Origin: Gammaproteobacteria bacterium
GTDB taxonomy: Bacteria; Pseudomonadota; Gammaproteobacteria; Steroidobacterales; Rariloculaceae
Length of the DNA: 20,000 nt
NCBI GenBank assembly: GCA_017577365.1
Contig: PKRJ01000055.1
Span: forward strand, 1 to 20,000
Direction: 5' to 3'
Part shown: positions 1 through 5,474 of the stretch, piece after piece
Numbering within the stretch: position 1 is the stretch's first letter
Layout: each line of letters opens with the position of its first letter
Notes under the pieces: model-generated
Seen by the model: only the letters and a program-made list of their open reading frames with translations
Told to the model about the DNA's origin: nothing
Database searches by the model: none
Made by a program: the position numbers and the translations under genes

Positions 1-1527
1 CTCGTGGCGGGCTACCCGGGCCGGGCGGACGAGATCGTCGAGACCACGCGCGCCGGCGCGCGGGAGATCGCCGGCGACCCGCTGCCCGCCGTCGAGCGCA
101 TGGCGGAGGCGGCGTTCGCCCGGCTCGACGAGCTCCGCGGCCCCGGCGGCGACCCCGTCGTGCTGACGCGCCGCGGGGCGCTGCGGCTCTCGACGCTCGT
201 GCAGGCGCGCCTGCTCGAGCTCGTCGTGCACGGCGGCACTAGCGAGGTCGACCGTCAGGTGCTCGAGGCGATGATCGCGCCGTTCGAGCACTTGCTGCGC
301 AACGCGGTCGTGCACGGGATCGAGCCGCCCGAAGATCGCCGCAAGGCCGGCAAGCCCGAGGTCGGGAAGGTCGAGCTGTCGCTGCGCCGAGAAGGCTCGG
401 AGGTGCTGATCGAGGTCGCGGACGACGGTCGCGGGCTCGACCTCGACGCCATTCGGCGCAAGGCCTACGAGCAGGGGCTCATCGCCGATCCGCAGAAGGT
501 TTCCGATCAGGAAGCCATGGAGCTGATCCTGCGGCCCGGCTTCAGCACCGCGAGCGAGCTCACTCAAGCCGCGGGACGCGGCGTCGGCATGGACGTCGTG
601 GACAACCAGATCAAGAAGCTCGGCGGCTCGATGCGCATCGAGTCGACGCGCGGCCAGGGCACGCGCTTCATCGTGCGGTTGCCGTACACGCTCGCCGTGA
701 CGCACGCGCTGATCGTCAACGTCGGCGACGAGACGTTCGCGTTGCCGCTGCCGACGATCGAGGGCGTCGCGCGGGTTCCGCGCGAGAAGCTGCTCGAGCT
801 CCTGACGCACGACGAGCCGCGCTTCGACTACGGCGGCGTCAGCTACCGCGTGCAGCATCTCGGCACGCTCGTCGGCGGCGCGCCGTCGGCGTTGCCGGAG
901 GACGAGAGCGCGGTATCGCTCGTGCTCGTGCGCGCGGGCGAGAACTCGACGGCGCTCCTGACCGACTCGCTCGAGGGCAGCCGGGAGATCGTCGTGAAGA
1001 CGCTTGGTCCGCATCTCGCGAGCATCCCCGGCGTGTCCGGGGCGACGATCCTGGGCGACGGGCGCGTGATCGTGATCCTCGACGCCGGCACGCTCGTCCG
1101 CGGTCAGCACGCCATCGCGCAGCAGCCGACGGTGGCTGCGCAGCCGAAAGTGCGCCCGCCCGCGGCGCTCGTCGTCGACGACTCGATCACGATGCGGCGC
1201 GTCACGCAGCGGCTGCTCGAGCGACGCGGCGTGCGCGTCGTGACGGCGCGCGACGGTCTCGACGCGATCGACGCGCTGCAGGACTTCGAGCCCGACATCA
1301 TTCTGCTCGACATCGAGATGCCGCGGATGGACGGGTATCAGTTCGCCTCGCACGTCCGTAACGACGAGAAGCTGAAGGACGTGCCGATCATCATGATCAC
1401 GTCGCGCTCGGGCGAGAAGCACCGTGCGAAAGCGATCGAGATCGGCGTGAACGACTACCTCAGCAAGCCTTATCAGGAAGCGCAGCTGATCGCTGCGGTC
1501 GAAGGGTTGCTCGGGAGGACGCTGTGA
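1..1527 (+). CDS. chpA: ChpA-like hybrid CheA histidine kinase/response regulator, 3' part
   Basis: C-terminal part of the large Pil-Chp chemotaxis kinase that controls type IV pili and twitching. The frame is open at the left edge, so the gene starts upstream and its Hpt domains are outside the window. Counting from the GTG at position 4, residues 85-225 are a HATPase with N box (HLLRNAVVHGIE), G1 box (DDGRGLD) and G2 box (GRGVGMD). A CheW-like coupling domain spans about 232-365. A C-terminal receiver spans about 387-505, with acidic pocket D392/D393, phospho-acceptor D436 (LLDIEMPRMDG), switch T466 and K488. The HATPase-CheW-REC order is that of ChpA/PilL hybrids rather than plain CheA. 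The end overlaps the next CheW-like gene by 4 bp, so the two are probably translationally coupled. The family call is secure; the symbol rests on domain order and on the chpC neighbour. Confidence 0.9.
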   Translation, partial: LVAGYPGRADEIVETTRAGAREIAGDPLPAVERMAEAAFARLDELRGPGGDPVVLTRRGALRLSTLVQARLLELVVHGGTSEVDRQVLEAMIAPFEHLLRNAVVHGIEPPEDRRKAGKPEVGKVELSLRREGSEVLIEVADDGRGLDLDAIRRKAYEQGLIADPQKVSDQEAMELILRPGFSTASELTQAAGRGVGMDVVDNQIKKLGGSMRIESTRGQGTRFIVRLPYTLAVTHALIVNVGDETFALPLPTIEGVARVPREKLLELLTHDEPRFDYGGVSYRVQHLGTLVGGAPSALPEDESAVSLVLVRAGENSTALLTDSLEGSREIVVKTLGPHLASIPGVSGATILGDGRVIVILDAGTLVRGQHAIAQQPTVAAQPKVRPPAALVVDDSITMRRVTQRLLERRGVRVVTARDGLDAIDALQDFEPDIILLDIEMPRMDGYQFASHVRNDEKLKDVPIIMITSRSGEKHRAKAIEIGVNDYLSKPYQEAQLIAAVEGLLGRTL

Positions 1528-2009
1528 GCGCCGCGGTATCCGAGACGCGCGAGCTTTACAGCCTGCTGATTCCGCTGCGCGAGGAACGGCTGCTCGTGCC
1601 GCGCATTTGCGTCGCGGAGGTCATCGCGTTCGTCGAGACGCAGAGCGTGATCGGCGACGACGTGCCCGATTGGTATCTCGGCACGATCGAGTGGAACGGG
1701 CGCGCGCTGCCGGTGATCTCGTTCGACGGGACGCGCACCGAGGACCTGCCGGCGAAGCGGCGCGGCCGAACCCGGATCGTCGTGTTCCACGGCATCACCG
1801 GCAAGCTCAAGGGCCACTACGGCATTCTGACGCAAGGCTTCCCGCAGCTCGTGCGCGTGAACCGGGACGTATTGACGCTCGATACCGAGCGGCCGATCCC
1901 CGAAGGCCGGCCCGCGCTCTGCCGGGTCAGGATGATTCACGAGTTTCCGCTCATTCCCGACGTCGAGCGGCTCGAGGAGATGGTCGCGAGCGTGCAGAAG
2001 CGCGCGTGA
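1524..2009 (+). CDS. chpC: ChpC-like CheW-domain chemotaxis protein
   Basis: A 161-residue single-domain CheW-like protein. In the Pil-Chp system such proteins are adaptors that link chemoreceptors to the ChpA kinase at the cytoplasmic face. The CheW fold runs from about residue 8 (LYSLLIPLREERLLVP) to about 145 and includes the WYLGTIEWNGRALPVISFDG segment typical of CheW domains. The start is GTG at 1524, inside the GTGA overlap with the chpA stop, and is preceded by a good Shine-Dalgarno (GGGAGGA near 1514-1519). No chpB methylesterase lies between chpA and this gene. It could be a generic CheW, but its position after a ChpA-type kinase favours ChpC. Confidence 0.82.
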   Translation: MSAAVSETRELYSLLIPLREERLLVPRICVAEVIAFVETQSVIGDDVPDWYLGTIEWNGRALPVISFDGTRTEDLPAKRRGRTRIVVFHGITGKLKGHYGILTQGFPQLVRVNRDVLTLDTERPIPEGRPALCRVRMIHEFPLIPDVERLEEMVASVQKRA

Positions 2010-2017
2010 CGCGGCGT

Positions 2018-2767
2018 TCACCCGCGATCGAGATCGCCCCATAACGCCTGCAGCAGTCCGACGGCGACGATCGCCGCCGTCTCCGCGCGCAGCGTGCGAG
2101 GACCGAGCCGGACGCCGACGAAGCCGGTCGCGCGCGCGAGCGCGAGATCGGAGTCGCTGAACCCGCCTTCGGGGCCGACGAGCAGGAAGACCGCGGTGCC
2201 GTTCGGCGGCGAGACGCTCGATAGCGGAGCCTCCGCGCGAGGATCGAGCACGATCCTCACGCTCTCGGCGGGCACCTTGTCGAGGCAAACGGACAGCGGG
2301 CAGACCGGCTCGATATCGGGCGGCCGATGGCGGCCGCTCTGCTCGCACGCGCTTCGAGCGATCCTTCGCCAATGCGTGACGCGGCGCACGGCGCGCACGG
2401 CATCGAGCTTCACGACGCTGAAATCGGACGTCACGGGCCACAACGCGCGGACGCCGAGCTCGGTCGTCTTCTGCACGACGAGATCCATCGCCTCGGTTTT
2501 CGGCAACGCCTGGATCAGCGTCAGCGCGAGCGAGGATTCGGGCAACGGCTCGACGTGCTCGAGCAGCTCGAGCTCTCCGTCGGTTCTCGATAGCGATGCG
2601 ATCGATGCGTATCGCTCCTGCCCGCGACCGTTGAACGCGAGCACGCGGTCGCCGCGGCGGAGCCTCAGCACGGTGCCGAGGTAGTGCGTCTCGCTTTCGG
2701 TCAGCGGCGCGCGATCGCGGCTCAGGTCATGATCGACGTAAAGGCGGGTGATGCGACGGTCTGACAT
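2018..2767 (-). CDS. rsmE: 16S rRNA (uracil(1498)-N(3))-methyltransferase RsmE
   Basis: A 249-residue SPOUT-class methyltransferase that methylates N3 of U1498 in 16S rRNA, using S-adenosylmethionine, on the assembled small subunit. An N-terminal PUA-like region (about 1-72, with LGTVLRLRRGD at 30-40) precedes the knotted SPOUT domain. Family motifs are QALPK (86-90), TTELGV (101-106), ARSACEQSGR (137-146), the SAM-binding LLVGPEGGFSD (195-205) and LGPRTLRAETAA (221-232). The length is normal for the family. The frame stays open far upstream, but the ATG at 2767 begins the recognisable RsmE sequence, so longer starts are rejected. The stop is 8 bp from the convergent chpC stop. The start is divergent from ampD across a 114-bp gap. 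Confidence 0.95.
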   Translation of the reverse strand: MSDRRITRLYVDHDLSRDRAPLTESETHYLGTVLRLRRGDRVLAFNGRGQERYASIASLSRTDGELELLEHVEPLPESSLALTLIQALPKTEAMDLVVQKTTELGVRALWPVTSDFSVVKLDAVRAVRRVTHWRRIARSACEQSGRHRPPDIEPVCPLSVCLDKVPAESVRIVLDPRAEAPLSSVSPPNGTAVFLLVGPEGGFSDSDLALARATGFVGVRLGPRTLRAETAAIVAVGLLQALWGDLDRG

Positions 2768-2827
2768 GTCGTCGGCTCGGCTTCCGAAGGTGTGCCGCCG
2801 CTCCCATCGAGCCCGTCGGGCGTGTTG

Positions 2828-2833
2828 TATAGT
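2828..2833 (+). promoter_or_regulatory. possible -10 element upstream of ampD
   Basis: The hexamer TATAGT lies 48 bp before the ampD ATG, in the rsmE/ampD divergent gap, and matches TATAAT at five of six positions. I see no convincing -35 at 16-18 bp upstream (the bases there read close to CATCGA), so this is a weak guess. Confidence 0.25.
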
Positions 2834-2881
2834 GCGCGACGTTCGGCGGGCTGCGACTGCCCGGGCCAATGTAGCACGGCA

Positions 2882-3427
2882 ATGATCATCGACAGCGGTT
2901 GGATTCGCGGCGTGAGGCGAGTGCCGTCGCCGAACTGCGACTGTCGCCCGGCCGGCGCGTCGCTCGACCTCATCGTGATCCACGGCATCAGTCTGCCGCC
3001 CGGCGAGTTCGGCGGCCCCTGGATCGACGATCTGTTCGTGAACCGCCTCGACGCGAACGCGCATCCGTATTTCGCCGAGATCTCGTCGCTCGCGGTCTCG
3101 GCCCATCTGCTGATCGCGCGCGACGGCGCGTTGACGCAGTACGTGCCGTTCGGCCTCAGGGCCTGGCATGCGGGCGCTTCGTCGTGGCAAGGCCGGCAGA
3201 GGTGCAACGACTTCTCGGTCGGCATCGAGCTCGAGGGGGCGGACGAGGTGCCGTACGAGGACGCGCAGTACGAGGCGCTCGCGCGCGTCGTGACCGCGCT
3301 GCGCGCCGCCTATCCGAGTCTCGCTCGAGCGCCGATCGTCGGGCACTGTCACATCGCTCCGGGACGCAAGACCGATCCCGGACCCGCGTTCGACTGGGCA
3401 CGCCTGCGGCAACTGACCGAGTCATGA
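2882..3427 (+). CDS. ampD: 1,6-anhydro-N-acetylmuramyl-L-alanine amidase AmpD
   Basis: A 181-residue cytoplasmic zinc amidase of the N-acetylmuramoyl-L-alanine amidase type 2 family. It splits the peptide from 1,6-anhydroMurNAc muropeptides during peptidoglycan recycling, which in many gammaproteobacteria also sets AmpC beta-lactamase induction. Zinc ligands by alignment from memory with E. coli AmpD are H34 (VIHGISLPPG), H155 (VGHCHIAPGRKTDPG) and D165, with catalytic E116 (GIELEG) and K163. The FGGPWIDDLF and NDFSVGIELEG blocks and the near-identical length match AmpD rather than the longer, exported AmidD-type enzymes, and there is no signal peptide. The ATG at 2882 gives the usual N terminus; the frame is open about 30 codons further upstream without homology. 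The stop overlaps the ampE start (ATGA). The Asn common after the first zinc His is Gly here. Confidence 0.95.
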   Translation: MIIDSGWIRGVRRVPSPNCDCRPAGASLDLIVIHGISLPPGEFGGPWIDDLFVNRLDANAHPYFAEISSLAVSAHLLIARDGALTQYVPFGLRAWHAGASSWQGRQRCNDFSVGIELEGADEVPYEDAQYEALARVVTALRAAYPSLARAPIVGHCHIAPGRKTDPGPAFDWARLRQLTES

Positions 3428-4314
3428 AGCTGATCGTGTTGATCCTGAGCCTCGCGCTCGAGCGCGGCGCGACTCGGGCCCTGAAGCTGCGCGAGCTCAG
3501 GTGGTTCGATCCGTATTTCGATTTCGCGCTGGCGCGCGCGGAACGGCTTCAGCCGGCGGGCGCGACGCTCGTGCTCGCCGCCGCGCTTCTGGTCGCCACG
3601 GCACCGGTGCTGTGGATCAGTCTCGTTCTCGAGGAGACGTTCGTCCCGTGGGACTTGCCGTATCTGGCGTTCGCGGCGCTGATCGTTTTCCTGTGTCTCG
3701 GACCGCGCGATCTCGGCAGCGAGGTCGACGACTATTGCAGTGCGCTCGCCATCGGCGATCGCGACGCGGCGCAGCGGGTCATGACGGAGCTGTCGGAATC
3801 GCGGCACGCGAGCCCGCGCGACGTCGACGCCGTCGAGGAAGCGATCTTCGTCCAAGCGACGAATCGCATCTTCGGCGTCGTCTTCTGGTTCGTGGTGCTC
3901 GGCCCGGTAGGCGCCTGGCTGTTTCGCGTCAGCGATCTGCTGCGCCGCCGCGCGGCTTTCGAGTCGACCCGAGAGCACGCGGTCGACCGCGCGGCTCTGC
4001 CGGCCGCCGAATCGATCCATGCCGTGCTCGCGTGGATCCCGGCGCGGCTCGCGGCGCTCGGCTATGCGCTCGCGGGCAGCTTCGACCACGCGTGGAACGC
4101 ATGGCGGGGCCTCGTCGCTCGCGCGCCGGCATCGCTTCGCGCGAGCAACGACCGACTCGTCGCGACCGTCGGCAAAGCCGCGATGACCGGCTTTCTCGAG
4201 CAGCCGGCGAATTCCGCCGCCGCCGCGCGCAACGCGATGCGCATCGTGATGCGCACGCTGTTCGTGTGGATCAGCGTCGTCGCGCTGATGACGATCTTCG
4301 GCTGGGCGGTCTGA
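3424..4314 (+). CDS. ampE: AmpE-like inner-membrane protein
   Basis: A 296-residue predicted inner-membrane protein of the AmpE family, historically linked with AmpD in sensing or signalling of peptidoglycan recycling and beta-lactamase induction; its biochemical role is unclear. Hydrophobic segments fall near residues 47-69, 77-93, 149-168 and 276-296. The LGPRDL motif follows the second segment. The NRIFGVVFWFVVLGPVGAW block and the ALGYALAGSF segment (211-220) are family hallmarks. The start ATG at 3424 overlaps the ampD stop by 4 bp, the classic ampDE arrangement. Length is close to E. coli AmpE. Confidence 0.88.
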   Translation: MKLIVLILSLALERGATRALKLRELRWFDPYFDFALARAERLQPAGATLVLAAALLVATAPVLWISLVLEETFVPWDLPYLAFAALIVFLCLGPRDLGSEVDDYCSALAIGDRDAAQRVMTELSESRHASPRDVDAVEEAIFVQATNRIFGVVFWFVVLGPVGAWLFRVSDLLRRRAAFESTREHAVDRAALPAAESIHAVLAWIPARLAALGYALAGSFDHAWNAWRGLVARAPASLRASNDRLVATVGKAAMTGFLEQPANSAAAARNAMRIVMRTLFVWISVVALMTIFGWAV

Positions 4315-4350
4315 ATCGGCGCGCGCGCGGACGGTCGTCCCGTGTTCGCG

Positions 4351-4914
4351 CTAGCGTTTCGGGCGAGGCGTGCGCTTCTTCCACAGGGTTTCCGCCGCGC
4401 CGCCGTCGAGCGTGAGACGCCGGGCCGCGACGAACAGGAGATCCGACAAGCGGTTGAGATAGCGCAGCAGCTCGCGGTCGACCGATTCCTCGCTCGCGAG
4501 CGCCCACGCGCTCCGCTCCGCCCGCCGCGCGACGGCGCGGGCGAGATAGCACGCGGCCGCGGCGCGCCCGCCGCCGGGCAGCACGAATTCCGTGAGCGGC
4601 GGCAGCGTCTCGTTCAGCGCGTCGAGATCGCGCTCGAGCCGCGCGACGTCGTCCGCGTCGACGCCGGGATAATCTGGCATCGCGAGCGAACCGCCGATCT
4701 CGAAAAGCTCGTGCTGAATGCGCACGAGAATCTCTCGCAAAGGCGGCGTCACGTCTTGCTCGGCGAGCACGAGCGCGAGCGCGCTCGACGTCTCGTCGAT
4801 GTCGCCGATCGCGGCGATACGTGCCGAGCGCTTCGGCACGCGCTTTCCGCCGGCGAGGCCCGTCGTGCCGTCGTCGCCGGTGCGCGTGTAGATCCTCGTG
4901 AGACGGTGGCCCAT
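4351..4914 (-). CDS. pduO: PduO-type cob(I)alamin/cobinamide ATP adenosyltransferase
   Basis: A 187-residue cytoplasmic enzyme that transfers the 5'-deoxyadenosyl group of ATP to cob(I)alamin to make coenzyme B12. The N-terminal ATP-binding motif is RIYTRTGDDGTTGL (7-20) followed by GGKRVPK. Helices carry the conserved GDIDETSSAL (37-46), FVLPGG (110-115), ARAVARRAERS (126-135) and LRYLNRLSDLLFVAARR (150-166) blocks. The length is standard for a single-domain PduO enzyme. The ATG at 4914 begins at MGHRLTRIYTRTG; the open frame before it shows no homology. It converges on ampE with a 36-bp gap. A TATCAT hexamer (minus strand, 4941-4946), 26 bp before the ATG, could be a -10, but no -35 is evident. 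No cobalamin riboswitch was recognised upstream. Confidence 0.93.
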   Translation of the reverse strand: MGHRLTRIYTRTGDDGTTGLAGGKRVPKRSARIAAIGDIDETSSALALVLAEQDVTPPLREILVRIQHELFEIGGSLAMPDYPGVDADDVARLERDLDALNETLPPLTEFVLPGGGRAAAACYLARAVARRAERSAWALASEESVDRELLRYLNRLSDLLFVAARRLTLDGGAAETLWKKRTPRPKR

Positions 4915-5014
4915 CGCCTGCGTCCGTGCGAGATTCCGAGATGATAGCAAGGGGACGATGAAGGGACGCGTCGGCCGCGCTCGGAGACGCGCGCCTCGAG
5001 TAATAGCGTTTCTC

Positions 5015-5060
5015 AAAAAAAGAAAACCCGGCGGTGGGAGCGCCGGGTCAGTCTTTTCTT
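5015..5060. terminator. strong intrinsic terminator, probably bidirectional
   Basis: A perfect 8-bp GC-rich stem (ACCCGGCG at 5026-5033 pairs with CGCCGGGT at 5041-5048) encloses a 7-base loop. On the + side it is followed by a T-rich run (GTCTTTTCTT, 5051-5060). On the other side it is preceded by an A-rich run (5015-5026) that reads TTTTCTTTTTTT on the minus strand. The longer, cleaner U-tract is on the minus strand, so the main role is probably to end a minus-strand transcript coming from about 5300-5111, ahead of the adenosyltransferase gene. Confidence 0.85.
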
Positions 5061-5110
5061 GTTATCGGAGTTTACGGTTTCAAGTATGCGGCCTGGCTGT
5101 GGTCATTCCG

Positions 5111-5218
5111 TCAGTAACGGCATGAACCCCATTTGTTCTCGTAGTTGTAACAGCCTCTCCTCTTCTTCTTGTTCTCGTTCTTCTTCTTGTTCGATGGAGC
5201 AAATTTAACAGAACGCAC
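5111..5218 (-). CDS. candidate small Lys/Asn-rich protein, 35 residues, unrecognised
   Basis: I do not recognise this gene. From a GTG at 5218 to TGA at 5111 the minus strand encodes a basic peptide: an N part (MRSVKFAPSN), a KKKNENKKKRR stretch (about residues 11-21), and a Cys/aromatic tail ending GCYNYENKWGSCRY. Coding is suggested because, of the three frames through the AAG-rich repeat, only this one uses codons ending in G or C (AAG, AAC, GAG), as the real genes around it do. The stop lies 63 bp before the terminator stem. Against it: no clear Shine-Dalgarno precedes the GTG, and no ATG is in frame. The frame is open back to a TAG at 5315-5317, so a TTG start at 5290 (59 residues) is also possible. 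It could instead be part of a non-coding RNA. Confidence 0.4.
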   Translation of the reverse strand: MRSVKFAPSNKKKNENKKKRRGCYNYENKWGSCRY

Positions 5219-5255
5219 TGCTCGAGTAGCAGGGATTCTGTCGGTTTGCGCACTC

Positions 5256-5277
5256 AGCGACCCCGTGTGGGGTCGCT
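5256..5277. repeat. perfect 9-bp stem-loop with 4-base loop
   Basis: AGCGACCCC (5256-5264) pairs perfectly with GGGGTCGCT (5269-5277) around GTGT (ACAC on the minus strand). No U-run follows on either strand, so it is not a typical intrinsic terminator. It lies 38 bp upstream of the candidate small ORF start, where it could be a leader hairpin. Confidence 0.6.
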
Positions 5278-5318
5278 CGAAATAGAGCAAGACACGTGCC
5301 AGATCCGGAAATTCCTAG

Positions 5319-5340
5319 TCGTTTCAACCAAATGAAACGA
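5319..5340. repeat. perfect inverted repeat TCGTTTCA-N6-TGAAACGA, possible operator
   Basis: Two 8-bp arms (5319-5326 and 5333-5340) surround a 6-base A-rich spacer (ACCAAA). The dyad geometry, AT-rich core and position upstream of the hairpin and small ORF fit a dimeric regulator site, but a hairpin at a transcript 5' end is equally possible. I cannot assign a regulator. Confidence 0.45.
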
Positions 5341-5474
5341 GGAACGGTCGCGCTGGCCGCGGCGTCGACTGTCCGCTTGTAAGGAAAGCCGACGACGCAG
5401 TTACGGCGCGTAGCTAAAGCGACCGATTACGAGCGTCGTATAACTCGTTGTTTGCAGGGGCTGCGCAAGTTTCG

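Larger units (their letters stand above)
4915..5474. other. 560-bp intergenic region with terminator, inverted repeats and a candidate small gene
   Basis: This is the only long gap without an obvious gene. It is visibly richer in A+T than the rest, especially 5010-5220 and 5280-5340. It holds, in order: 4915-5010, the upstream region of the adenosyltransferase; a strong stem-loop terminator at 5026-5060; a candidate 35-residue ORF on the minus strand at 5111-5218; a perfect 9-bp hairpin at 5256-5277; and a perfect 8-bp inverted repeat at 5319-5340. From 5341 to 5474 I see nothing convincing. These elements line up as one minus-strand transcript ending at the terminator. No tRNA, 6S, SRP RNA or tmRNA signature was recognised. 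Confidence 0.6.

Noticed and set aside
2768..3412. N-terminal extension of rsmE in the same open frame
   Set aside because: The extension lies opposite ampD and has no similarity to RsmE; the family N terminus starts at the ATG at 2767.
4898..5125. Plus-strand open frame upstream of the adenosyltransferase; its ATG at 4958 has a purine-rich AAGGGG before it
   Set aside because: It runs straight through the strong terminator stem-loop, has mixed codon use and no recognisable protein features.
5026..5345. Possibility that the intergenic transcript is 6S RNA, SRP RNA, tmRNA or RNase P RNA
   Set aside because: None of the conserved cores or long closing helices of these RNAs was recognisable on either strand.
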